Shown here piece by piece: positions 7,353 to 15,958 of a stretch of DNA of 33,707 bases. The translations under genes were made by a program, and so were the position numbers. Where the stretch lies: positions 1 through 33,707 of the forward strand of contig NZ_SORN01000018.1 of NCBI RefSeq assembly GCF_004366635.1, read 5' to 3'. Position 1 is the first letter of the stretch, and the number at the start of each line of letters is the position of its first letter. The notes under the pieces were generated by a model. It did not search any database. It was not told the origin of the DNA and saw only the letters and a list, made by a program, of their open reading frames with translations. The stretch is from Roseinatronobacter bogoriensis DSM 18756. Its GTDB lineage: Bacteria; Pseudomonadota; Alphaproteobacteria; Rhodobacterales; Rhodobacteraceae.

Positions 7353-8845
7353 CGCCAGATGTCGCGACGGATAAAATCTCTAAGGGCCCGCATGCCACTT
7401 CCAAGAGTTTCACCGGATGCGTCCAGCGCGATAGCGTCAACACGCGCTGATCCAAGTGTCTTCGTCACATGCTCCGCCTCTCCATGGGCCGGTGTAAGTA
7501 TTAACCCATCGCGCATGACCTCGTAAGATGGGCGCTGCGTTATCTCAAATATCCTACTCACAGCGCCCAACGCGTCATCGTTTATATCGAGACGTCCCAT
7601 AGCATGCGGTGTCCAGACCGCTACCCGGCGGGGCAAATCTGACCGGGAGGGGTCTGTTATTCTGAGAGAGACGTGGGCCCGAGCAAGTGTCAGGAGAGGA
7701 CCCGGCGTCTCAGGCCGAGACTGAATTTCCACAACTCTCCCGGTGTCGCGCAGCCAAAACACGGCTAGGGGCCTGTCTTGATCAAACCAGCGTCCAGTGA
7801 CCGCTTCTTGACGCCAAACTATAGGTGATTGCGCGATGGGCTGTGATTCCTCCAGTTCGTCAATGGCAAGGACGATCGCCAAGACAGCAAAGTCTGTCCA
7901 AGTCTGCGCTTGCCATGCCCACAGGTCGTCGAGAATGCGTTCGCGTCTGATGAGGCGCTCCCATGCAAGACGCACGGTGCGATACCCCTTGTCCTGCATG
8001 AGAACATAATTCGGAGTGATCCCAGGCTCTGCAACGCCAACGTCGAGCTCTGCTAAATCCCTAGATAAGGCACGGCAGCGGAGCCGAAAGGTGTCCACGA
8101 GACGGTATCTGTCGCTGCCCTGGGCGCGACGGTGTTCACGCAGCCATTCGCGGGCAACCAGGGCGGCGACTCGGACGTAGGCGTGGAAAACACGGTTCTC
8201 AAGTGTATCGAAGTTCTCATGCCGCACCGTCGACAAGATCCGCTGCGACGGTCCGGCTCGCTCAGCAACGGTGCGTCCGGGTCGACGGCTAAGCCAGAGC
8301 ATAGAGGCTCGATCAAGCTCTTGAACCCTATCCAAAGGAGTGAGTTCCCGGGTGCGACGCAACACACGACGTATTCGGTGTTCGAGCTCCTTCAGCACCG
8401 GGCCGATTTCCCGCGACTGCTTTACGATCTCGGCCATCCTCGGATCAGCCTCGTCTTCTGCCCGCTTCCAAGCAGCCCGAAGCCGCAGCCATAAGTTAAC
8501 AGGGTCGTCCAAGGCGTCTTCCAGCTCCTGGATACGGGCAAGAACCTCGTTCATCCTCCTGAGCGTCTCGGATGCAAATTCCTCTTCTGGCGTTTTTGGC
8601 TCGCGGTTGAGCGGCGGACGAATTGGGAATCCGTGGCGTAGCGGGTTCTGACCCGTGCCCCTTTTTGGATAAGGATGAAGAAGAACCTTACGCACATCTC
8701 CTCTAAACTCACCCGACAAAAGTTCGGCATGCTCGAGTTGCCGGGGCACTTCCCGTCCCGCTTCGCTTATCAAACACGCAGCGGGTCCATATGGGATCGC
8801 AGGGTCGATCTCTTGGCCAGACCATGGCCGCATCAGCCGACGCAT
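7349..8845 (-). CDS. DUF2357/McrC-like partner protein
   Basis: This 498-residue protein contains the stretch ENFDTLENRVFHAYVRVAAL (about 209-228), typical of DUF2357 proteins that pair with McrB-type ATPases. In McrBC systems the C-subunit binds the AAA+ ring and brings a PD-(D/E)XK nuclease. A possible nuclease core is LAVFWLRDTGRVVEIQSR (about 368-385), but where an active site would need E-x-K it reads E-I-Q, so catalysis may be lost or may reside elsewhere. The start overlaps the AAA+ gene stop by one base (TGATG), which implies translational coupling. The long helical stretch at 90-200 may contact the coiled coils of its neighbours. Confidence 0.75.
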   Translation of the reverse strand: MRRLMRPWSGQEIDPAIPYGPAACLISEAGREVPRQLEHAELLSGEFRGDVRKVLLHPYPKRGTGQNPLRHGFPIRPPLNREPKTPEEEFASETLRRMNEVLARIQELEDALDDPVNLWLRLRAAWKRAEDEADPRMAEIVKQSREIGPVLKELEHRIRRVLRRTRELTPLDRVQELDRASMLWLSRRPGRTVAERAGPSQRILSTVRHENFDTLENRVFHAYVRVAALVAREWLREHRRAQGSDRYRLVDTFRLRCRALSRDLAELDVGVAEPGITPNYVLMQDKGYRTVRLAWERLIRRERILDDLWAWQAQTWTDFAVLAIVLAIDELEESQPIAQSPIVWRQEAVTGRWFDQDRPLAVFWLRDTGRVVEIQSRPETPGPLLTLARAHVSLRITDPSRSDLPRRVAVWTPHAMGRLDINDDALGAVSRIFEITQRPSYEVMRDGLILTPAHGEAEHVTKTLGSARVDAIALDASGETLGSGMRALRDFIRRDIWR

Positions 8846-10857
8846 CAGCGTGTCACCCCCTGCCAGACAAACTGTCCAGTGGCCTCAGCTGCCTCTACCG
8901 ATTGCCTAATTGCATCGCTCAAAGAATCGTCGCCAAGATCAGAGACAAATCTCCTCAGTCGATCAACCTCCTGGGATTTAGCCTCAACCTCAATCCCCCT
9001 CAATTTTGGTAGCAAGCGCATTTCGACCTGATCTGCCAACGCACGATTTACGATGTTTGCGACACCCTCTGTAACGGGGTAGCGATCCACATATGCCAGC
9101 ATCGCGCGCCCAAGGCGGTGACCAAACGGTCTGCCAAGTTCTTTCATCAGATCGACCATATCTGCGATTTTCGCCTGTGCGACGTCCCGCTCCTGCTGGT
9201 CGCGTCGTGGCCTTGACCAGCCGGCCCATACGCTCCGCTTCAGCGCTTCTGTAGCGGGACGATCTCCTTGTGCGGCACCTCGCACGATCTGTCTTGGCGC
9301 TGCAAAGCGGATGACGTTCGCGCGGTCGACAACCTTATCTGAAAGAGATTGTGTGCTTTCATCTTCATTCATCGTTCCAGCAAAAAGGAGGTTATAGCCT
9401 GGGAAGATGCGAGGTATCTGGCCGTCGGGAGTGGGGATCTCAAGCTCGATCTCGGCGTCCTTTCGGCGTGCGCGATCAGTTACTTCAATAGCGGCCGGGC
9501 GGCTTTCAAGACGGCTAAGGAAGTCAGAAAAATAGTATTCGACCCGTGCCAGATTCATTTCATCCAGTAAGATCATGAGCATTCGATCCTCAAGCGCACC
9601 TTCAGGATTATTTAACTCATCCATCGCCCACAGCGCGCGCGCCATGTCGGTCGGGCGAAAACGTCCCTCGACATAGTTGTAGAACCCCATAAGATCTTGC
9701 GGGCTGTCCCAACGAGGCTGCACCGGGACTTGCAGAAACCCTATACCCATGCCTGCTGCATACTGGCGCGGAAGTTGGCTTTTCCCAGTACCCGAGATGC
9801 CTGCAAGCACCGCCATCTGGGTGCTTTCGTTGACCTTCATGGCGGTATGGAAGGCGCGAAGCGTACGCTCAGGGTAAGTCAGACCCGTCGCACGGAAATG
9901 CAACTGCACCCTATGGAGAGCATCATTTTCCTCAATGATCTCGCTTTCCTTCCAGTCTCTCAGAACGCTGACGACTTGCGGTACAACTTTCAATTCTCGA
10001 AGAGGATCGTCTGTCTCGATGCTACTTCCGCCCGCTGTCGCAGTTTTTTGCTCCAAGTGCGCATTGCGTGCTTCCAGAACAGTGCGTGCCTCGCGAAGTC
10101 TATCAATGTCGGCCTCGACGCTTCTTTTCTCAACAGCAATCGCGGCCAATTCCGCCTCAACCTTGGTCAAAGCTTCTCTGACGCTCGCGACCGCAGATTG
10201 ACCAGAGCGCAGTGTTTCTTCAGCTTCGACAACTGCCGACTGGCGGGCGGCAACAACCCCTTCGAGCCGCGAGGCCTCCTTCTCGAGGTCATGCGCCCGC
10301 GCCTCGAGCCTATCCACTCGCTCCTGAGCTTCTTCAAGCCGCCGCAGTTCAGATCGAAGGGTTTCGATCTTCCGGGTCAGTTCAGCATGTCGCTCCTGCA
10401 GATCGTCAACCTGATCAAGCAGACGCTCCGCGCGGGTCAAGCGTTCTCGAATCTCCTCGTGTTCGGCTTTCGCCGCCGCCAGTTCGGCATCGAAGCGCAG
10501 CTTTTCGATCTGCGCTTCCTCGAGCTCCCTTCGGAGAGCCAGCACTTCGTTCCGGCGCTCCTCCATCTGGTTCCACTCGTCCAAGACCTCGTCGCGTTTA
10601 CGGATCAGCGCATCGACTTCGGCCTGAATGTCCGCGACCACAGCCAGTGCCTCTCGGCGCTTCTGCAAATCATGTTCGAGATCGGCCAATGTTGCTCGTT
10701 TTTCAGCAATTCGGGCGAAAATGGCGCGTTCTTCCTCGAGCGGCCCCTGTATAGAGACCGCGTGATCATGTCGTGTGGCCAACCAGAATTGGACGACCGC
10801 AAGAAAAGCGAGGATGCCCACGACGATAAGAACAAGAAGGGGGTTTCCAGTCAGCAT
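8845..10857 (-). CDS. Membrane-anchored coiled-coil McrB-like AAA+ NTPase
   Basis: The 670 residues are arranged as an N-terminal transmembrane helix (about 7-26, LLVLIVVGILAFLAVVQFW), a long coiled coil (about 38-272, heptad-rich Glu/Leu/Arg) and a McrB-class AAA+ domain (about 320-620). Key motifs are Walker A GISGTGKS (353-360), Walker B MILLDEMNLARVEYY (428-442) and the sensor-1 region FAGTMNEDESTQSLSDKVVD (492-511), a variant of the McrB MNxxDRS signature. McrB proteins are GTP-driven ring motors that move on or sense nucleic acid. Fusion to a coiled coil defines the CoCoNuT group. AAGGA lies about 9 nt before the ATG; the gap from the previous gene is 23 nt. Confidence 0.85.
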   Translation of the reverse strand: MLTGNPLLVLIVVGILAFLAVVQFWLATRHDHAVSIQGPLEEERAIFARIAEKRATLADLEHDLQKRREALAVVADIQAEVDALIRKRDEVLDEWNQMEERRNEVLALRRELEEAQIEKLRFDAELAAAKAEHEEIRERLTRAERLLDQVDDLQERHAELTRKIETLRSELRRLEEAQERVDRLEARAHDLEKEASRLEGVVAARQSAVVEAEETLRSGQSAVASVREALTKVEAELAAIAVEKRSVEADIDRLREARTVLEARNAHLEQKTATAGGSSIETDDPLRELKVVPQVVSVLRDWKESEIIEENDALHRVQLHFRATGLTYPERTLRAFHTAMKVNESTQMAVLAGISGTGKSQLPRQYAAGMGIGFLQVPVQPRWDSPQDLMGFYNYVEGRFRPTDMARALWAMDELNNPEGALEDRMLMILLDEMNLARVEYYFSDFLSRLESRPAAIEVTDRARRKDAEIELEIPTPDGQIPRIFPGYNLLFAGTMNEDESTQSLSDKVVDRANVIRFAAPRQIVRGAAQGDRPATEALKRSVWAGWSRPRRDQQERDVAQAKIADMVDLMKELGRPFGHRLGRAMLAYVDRYPVTEGVANIVNRALADQVEMRLLPKLRGIEVEAKSQEVDRLRRFVSDLGDDSLSDAIRQSVEAAEATGQFVWQGVTR

Positions 10858-10880
10858 GCATCAAATCCTTCTTGTCACTT

Positions 10881-12650
10881 TCAATCTGTTGAGGGCACTG
10901 CTGTGACGCCATTAGGGCTCTGCGCCTCACGGAGGCGCTCCTCAGCAAGGCGAACAGCCTCCAGTAGCTCCGCTCGCTGCGCCGAGAGCCTTGAATTATC
11001 ATCTCGCGCACGCTGGACATCGGCGCGCAGCGCTTCGGCATCAGCTTCCGCTTCCGCGACCTCGTCCCTGCGCGCCCTCAAGGTTTCCGCCAATCTTTCA
11101 ACACGTGCTGACAGCACCGTAGCGCGCTCTTCGGCTTCTTCGACGACCGAAAGTACCGCTTGGCGGCGCGCAAGCTCTTCGCCCAGCGCTGCAAGCTCAT
11201 TCTCTGCTCGAGTTCTGGCCGTTATAGCTGCATCCCTCTCCGAGAGAGTGGCTTCCAAGGCTTGGCGCGCTTCCGCAAGGGCGTCATTCGATGATGCCCG
11301 GCGTGCCTCTGCCTGATCGATCAGCTCTTGAAGTGTGGCTAAGCGTGATGCGGCTTCCCCCTCGGCGGCTTCTCTGGTCCCTACCCGTTCCGCCAAGCTG
11401 AAAAGGCGTTCACGTAGAGATTGCAAGTCGCTATTGGCAGCCTCCACTTCTATATCCAATGACGCCCTGTTTGCCCTTAGCCGCTCGACTTCACTGTTCA
11501 GAGCATCACGTTGGCCGGTCAACTCCGCGATCTGTTCTTGTGCTGCTTCGATCTGCGCGAGCACTGCTCTTTGGCGTTCGATATCACCTTCAATTTGGGC
11601 ACGCTCAGCCGACGCGCTATCACGAGCTGCAAGTGCCGAAGCCCTGTCTGACAATGCCCGCTCCAACAATTGTCGGGTCTCTGCCAAGGTCGTCTCGGCC
11701 TGAGTACGTGTATCCTCTGCTGCCTGCCGTGCGGCCTCGGACTGACGTAGCCGCCCAGCAACCAACTCTTCTTCTCGGCGCAACTCGCCCAAGGTTCGAG
11801 AAAGCGCATCTACTTCTGCTCGTAGCGATCCGAGCTGGCCTTCAGCTAGACCACGGTCGCGTGCGGCGGCATCCCGTGCAGCAGTCTCCGCCGCCAACTG
11901 CGCCTGCAATTCCTCGAGCCGGGACTGGGCATCCGATACTCTGCTTTCAATGGACACCGCAGCCGCTTGCTGGGTTTCGATCCGTTGCCGAAGATCTGCT
12001 TCTGCCAATCGAAGCTGTTCGACTTCCTGACGCAGCGCCTGCAATCCAACAATCTGCGCGCGGAGCGTCTCGACCCGCGCCGTCTCAGCTTCGCGTTGGC
12101 CCTCCAGCTCTTCAACTGCATCAGAAAGCGTTGTTCTTTCCGCCCTCAAGCCAGAAACTGCCTGCTCAAGTTCAGCTCTTCGGCGATCCATCTCTGCTAG
12201 CAGCCGGTCAATTTCCTCACGCTGCGCGGTCAATGCCCGGATCCGCTCCCGCTCCCGCTCCCCGGTCGCTATGGCTTCTCGAGCCGAGCTTTCCTGTTCA
12301 CGCAAACGATCCAAGGCGGCTTGTGCTGCATCGCGAGCGGCGAGTGCAGCGGTTTCAGCTCCCCGCGCTTCGTCGCGGCTCTGAATAGCCTGCCGAAGCT
12401 CATCGCGAGCTGCCTGCAAATTGGTGTCAAAGCGCGAAATTTCCTCCCCAAGCTGATCACGGCTCTGACGAAGACGTTCACGCTCCTCAGTGAAATAACC
12501 GATATCGCGTTCAATCTGCCCATAGCGATCACTGAGATCATGCACCTGGAACACCAGCACGCCCATGCCAACAAGACCCAGCGCAGCAAGCCCCCCGGCA
12601 AGATAGCTGAACGTGCGAGATCTACGAAAGGTCTCTTTCGATGAGGTCAA
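10881..12650 (-). CDS. Membrane-anchored long coiled-coil protein
   Basis: This 589-residue protein has one transmembrane helix near the N-terminus (about 15-36, YLAGGLAALGLVGMGVLVF) and then an almost unbroken coiled coil rich in Ala, Glu, Arg and Leu to about residue 570. It has no enzyme motif. The start is TTG, supported by GGAGGG 7 nt upstream, and it overlaps the helicase gene by 29 nt. It shares its plan (helix plus coiled coil) with the N-terminal half of the next gene product, the McrB-like ATPase, so the two could bundle side by side at the inner membrane. SMC-like or myosin-like hits would be expected from composition alone and mean little. Confidence 0.8.
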   Translation of the reverse strand: MTSSKETFRRSRTFSYLAGGLAALGLVGMGVLVFQVHDLSDRYGQIERDIGYFTEERERLRQSRDQLGEEISRFDTNLQAARDELRQAIQSRDEARGAETAALAARDAAQAALDRLREQESSAREAIATGERERERIRALTAQREEIDRLLAEMDRRRAELEQAVSGLRAERTTLSDAVEELEGQREAETARVETLRAQIVGLQALRQEVEQLRLAEADLRQRIETQQAAAVSIESRVSDAQSRLEELQAQLAAETAARDAAARDRGLAEGQLGSLRAEVDALSRTLGELRREEELVAGRLRQSEAARQAAEDTRTQAETTLAETRQLLERALSDRASALAARDSASAERAQIEGDIERQRAVLAQIEAAQEQIAELTGQRDALNSEVERLRANRASLDIEVEAANSDLQSLRERLFSLAERVGTREAAEGEAASRLATLQELIDQAEARRASSNDALAEARQALEATLSERDAAITARTRAENELAALGEELARRQAVLSVVEEAEERATVLSARVERLAETLRARRDEVAEAEADAEALRADVQRARDDNSRLSAQRAELLEAVRLAEERLREAQSPNGVTAVPSTD

Positions 12651-15600
12651 GGCAACCCTCCATATCCTTTGAAAGTTCGTCTACCCAGAACCGTCTTACG
12701 CGCCAGCCCATGGATTTTAATTGATGATCACGCCAGTGATCCGCCATTTTCCTGCGGCCATCGGAATCCTGATGCCAATGTCGGCCGTCGATCTCGAGAT
12801 CAAGTTTCACACCTGTTTTCCCGAAGAGAGCGAAATCCAACCTTCGACCGGCGATTTCGAATTGAGGTTCTGGATCAAGGCCCCTGTGCTTCAAAGCGTA
12901 AAAGACCTTGCGCTCCCATTCGCTATCAAACACGCCTTCCCCAGACCGCCGGCGTGGTTCGGTCGCAACGGCTGCAAGGCGAGCTAAAGCGCGAACCTTG
13001 GCAGATCGAGCGTAATCAAGATCGCCAAACACATGTGCAACGGCGCGCGCACGTGAAATCGCTACATTCAGTCGGCGCAAATCTTTTTGAACGAAGGTCA
13101 CAGCAGAGATCGCGCTGGAGGTCGAAAGGCACGGAGAAAAAAGGATCACATCCCTTTCCTGCCCTTGGAAGCCATCCACAGTAGCGACGCGAAGCTCTGC
13201 ACCCTCAAGCTTTTGTGCCGGGACACGTGCTTTCACAGTTTCTTCGATGGCCTGGACCTGCGGGCGGAACGGAGAAATAACCCCGATAGTGCCGTCGTAG
13301 CCCTGCTCCACTAAAAGCAGATGGACGTGATTGGCGATTGCCTCAGCCTCTGCAGTGTTTACGTTTCCCCGCGGCGTTGCAGCCGGTCCAGGCACGTGCG
13401 TCCATGCTATTCCTGCCTTCTGACCTTTTGGTGACCGGATAGTCTTCGGGTCGTAGGAGGTAGTCAGCTGTCCACTATAAAAAGTATCGCTTATATAATC
13501 GACGATTGGTCCTGCTGACCGGTACTGATGCCGCAACAATACGCGAGGTGCGCCAGGGACACGCTTGGCGAAATCAAATAGGGATTGTCGACTTTGGGCG
13601 AACCGTCCCATCCCCGAGGTTGGAAGGCCCTGCGCCTTCATCAAGTTCCTATCTTGAGCTAGGCCCAGCTGTGGAATGAAGCTAAGCTGCCGGTCATCGC
13701 CGACTACTACGGCTCGCTTTGCTCTGGCAAAAAGAGGCAAAGCTGATGCAATATCACATTGGCTGGCTTCGTCGAAAATGACCAGATCGAAGAGCCCCTC
13801 CTCTAATGGGATTCGTTTTGGGGCTCCAAGTACCGACGCCAACCAGAGTGGCCGATGTGTCACCACCGCATTTGTGAGCTCGGAGGGCAGATTACGTTCA
13901 CCGTGAAACTGGAAATCGGCACGAGACGCCTCCAGCACTTGGCGTTCACTTTCGAGCAATACAGCTACATTCGATAGGACCGCAGGCAGTAAAGTTGACG
14001 CGATGTCAGCGATATCGTCGGTAAGGGTGACTGGGTCACCTTCGGGGGAAAGAGCGTCGCGAGCGCTCCTCAAGCTGACAAGCCTAGCCCTCAAAGCTGA
14101 AAGGGGAGCACCTTCCGGTAGTACATCCCCGTCAGACGAGGCGTGGATGCTTGACGTTCTCCCAAATAACGCTGCGACTGCGCGCCAGAACCTCGCTAGA
14201 ATGCTCGTCTCTGCGTGCTGCGGTTCGACTGGACGCTCATCATCAGCAGCAAAGCGTTCGCGAGCACCTATTCGTTCAACCAACTCAGCGATTTCGCATT
14301 CTAACTCCGCGCGCCGTCGAATGGTATCGAGCGCGCGCCGCCGGTCTGCGGACAGCGTTGCCAGCCGTCCCATCAACTCCGGATCAGCTGGTCGAGGGCG
14401 CAATCCCGTCTCATTCAGCAAGTCGGCAAGCACCTGTTCCACAGACCGGTCGACCTCCCGTTGAGGGTCAAGCGTCCTGACAAGAAATGGCAGGTCGGAT
14501 GCCAACCCACCCAGGCGGTCCTCGACGGCATCGAGGGCTTGATGGTTCTTGGAAGCGACCAGCACCCGCCCTCCCTTCATAAGAACCGAAGCTGCCATCG
14601 AAACGATAGCCTGACTTTTTCCAGTGCCTGGGGGCCCCGTGACGACAGTGAGCGGCGCATTGCTCGCATAACGCACGGCTTCTATTTGCTCTCCGTTAAG
14701 GGGGCCCACATTTATGTCGTGGATCACCTTTGGTTCAATGTCGTGGGGTAATGACAGAACAGGGGCAAGTGCGGTTTTGCGCAGTGCTTCAGCAGGCCAT
14801 GACGCTATCGCATCCAAATCACGAACCGCACCCGCCGTGAACGTCGACTCAGTTGGCAGAAACAACGCTGCAATATCATAGATGGCTGTAGAGGTCAGGT
14901 CGACTTGTGAATCAAGCTGCACACCAGTGATCTTACCGCGCAGTTGGCGGGCTGCCGCCTCTCGGAGCCGAGACACAAAATCATCCGCGCGCAACCCAAT
15001 GCCGTCTGACGGCAGAAAAATCTCTTTCAGCTCGGTCCTTTGCCATCCCGCAGTTCTGGCTGCACCGTCGAGCCAATCGGGATTGACCAAAACGTCATCG
15101 GCTTCGATAACCAGACGCAGCGACGTCTCAGTACGTGACCACTCTGCCGACAAAAGACCAACTGGCCAGATAGCCGGTACCCCCGACTTGCGTCCCACCA
15201 TCACTGGCCAGCCGACCGCGAGAGTCATCTCATTCGCTTCCCGGCGAAGGAGTGCCTGCCTGAAATCCGCTGGTAGTGAGTCTAGTGAGAACGTGATTAT
15301 CCGCCGCGTCTCCTCATTGGGTGCAATCGGACCGATGCCTGTAGCAAGAATCCATTGGCTGCCGTGACGGTCCGGAGTCTGTGTTATGGCACCCCTTGGA
15401 TCGGAACGTAGCGCCGAGCGCCAGTAGCGCAAAAGCGCATTTGGATCGATCAACGATTGCGCAATGTCATCCACTTCCTCAGATTCGGCCTGTTTGAGCT
15501 CTGCGCCAATGGCACAGGGGACAGCATAGAGGAGTTCTTGAGCAGGCCTTGTCGCGGTTGAGTTGGTATTGTCAGAGGTGCGGTTTTCACTTGGCTTGGG

Positions 15601-15786
15601 TGCAGCGATAGGCTTCCAACGACCGTTGCGCTCCAAGCGCACCACTCCGGACGCTGCCAGTGCCTCCAGTTCCGACACGATCGATTGTTTTTCCACTGCA
15701 TCAAAGGATGCACCAAGAAGCACAAGAAGTTCCTCTGTCGTCCGGCCTCGCGGGAAGGCTTCAATGGTTCTTTGGACAATCGACAT
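12622..15786 (-). CDS. Upf1-like SF1 helicase with C-terminal Vsr/DUF559-like nuclease
   Basis: This first operon gene encodes 1054 residues: a winged-helix-like N-terminus (1-60), an unassigned region (90-340), a superfamily 1 helicase (about 360-925) and a nuclease (about 950-1054). Helicase motifs are Walker A GPPGTGKS (384-391), motif II IFDEASQ (671-677), motif III VVGDDRQLSF (694-703), motif V VDGFQGQERDVIL (870-882) and motif VI RRLNVAISRAR (904-914), the AAA_11/AAA_12 pattern of Upf1-like RNA/DNA helicases. An insertion between motifs I and II (about 450-600) has coiled-coil character. The C-terminus has FDSEWERK, RRLDFAL and LDLEIDGRHWH, followed by GWRVRRFWVDEL. This is the DUF559/very-short-patch-repair endonuclease core (D984, E998, D1000, H1003 as candidates). 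Confidence 0.88.
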   Translation of the reverse strand: MSIVQRTIEAFPRGRTTEELLVLLGASFDAVEKQSIVSELEALAASGVVRLERNGRWKPIAAPKPSENRTSDNTNSTATRPAQELLYAVPCAIGAELKQAESEEVDDIAQSLIDPNALLRYWRSALRSDPRGAITQTPDRHGSQWILATGIGPIAPNEETRRIITFSLDSLPADFRQALLRREANEMTLAVGWPVMVGRKSGVPAIWPVGLLSAEWSRTETSLRLVIEADDVLVNPDWLDGAARTAGWQRTELKEIFLPSDGIGLRADDFVSRLREAAARQLRGKITGVQLDSQVDLTSTAIYDIAALFLPTESTFTAGAVRDLDAIASWPAEALRKTALAPVLSLPHDIEPKVIHDINVGPLNGEQIEAVRYASNAPLTVVTGPPGTGKSQAIVSMAASVLMKGGRVLVASKNHQALDAVEDRLGGLASDLPFLVRTLDPQREVDRSVEQVLADLLNETGLRPRPADPELMGRLATLSADRRRALDTIRRRAELECEIAELVERIGARERFAADDERPVEPQHAETSILARFWRAVAALFGRTSSIHASSDGDVLPEGAPLSALRARLVSLRSARDALSPEGDPVTLTDDIADIASTLLPAVLSNVAVLLESERQVLEASRADFQFHGERNLPSELTNAVVTHRPLWLASVLGAPKRIPLEEGLFDLVIFDEASQCDIASALPLFARAKRAVVVGDDRQLSFIPQLGLAQDRNLMKAQGLPTSGMGRFAQSRQSLFDFAKRVPGAPRVLLRHQYRSAGPIVDYISDTFYSGQLTTSYDPKTIRSPKGQKAGIAWTHVPGPAATPRGNVNTAEAEAIANHVHLLLVEQGYDGTIGVISPFRPQVQAIEETVKARVPAQKLEGAELRVATVDGFQGQERDVILFSPCLSTSSAISAVTFVQKDLRRLNVAISRARAVAHVFGDLDYARSAKVRALARLAAVATEPRRRSGEGVFDSEWERKVFYALKHRGLDPEPQFEIAGRRLDFALFGKTGVKLDLEIDGRHWHQDSDGRRKMADHWRDHQLKSMGWRVRRFWVDELSKDMEGCLDLIERDLS

Positions 15787-15958
15787 ACGCCTAGCGCATT
15801 TCCTCTAATTTCTCTTCAAGCATCAAAAGTACGCACCATAAAACTACAGTGCTCGACGCATCATATGTCGGCGCAGCGGTTATCAGGCTCTGCCTTAAAC
15901 ATTGTCGGATACAGCGATGAGAAACAAGGACTTATCTATTGCACTCAATGCACCTTCT
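15787..15958 (-). promoter_or_regulatory. Presumed leader/promoter region of the defence operon
   Basis: This 172-bp gap between the WYL gene and the helicase start is AT-richer than its surroundings and is the only place for a dedicated operon promoter. On the minus strand AGAGGAAA lies about 14 nt before the ATG as a weak ribosome binding site. A small dyad, TGCACTCAATGCA (15940-15952), sits right after the WYL stop and could be an operator. No promoter pair is strong enough to fix, so read-through from the WYL gene is also possible. Confidence 0.35.

Noticed and set aside
9697..11316. A 539-residue plus-strand open frame
   Set aside because: It is antisense to the AAA+ and coiled-coil genes. 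Its Ser/Ala/Arg-rich low-complexity sequence is what the reverse strand of a GC-rich coiled-coil gene gives.
11459..12388. A 309-residue plus-strand open frame
   Set aside because: It is antisense to the coiled-coil gene, Pro/Arg-rich, without domain or ribosome binding site.
10881..12650. Coiled-coil protein considered as an SMC/MukB-type condensin
   Set aside because: No Walker A, Walker B or hinge is visible; it has a membrane helix instead of ATPase heads.
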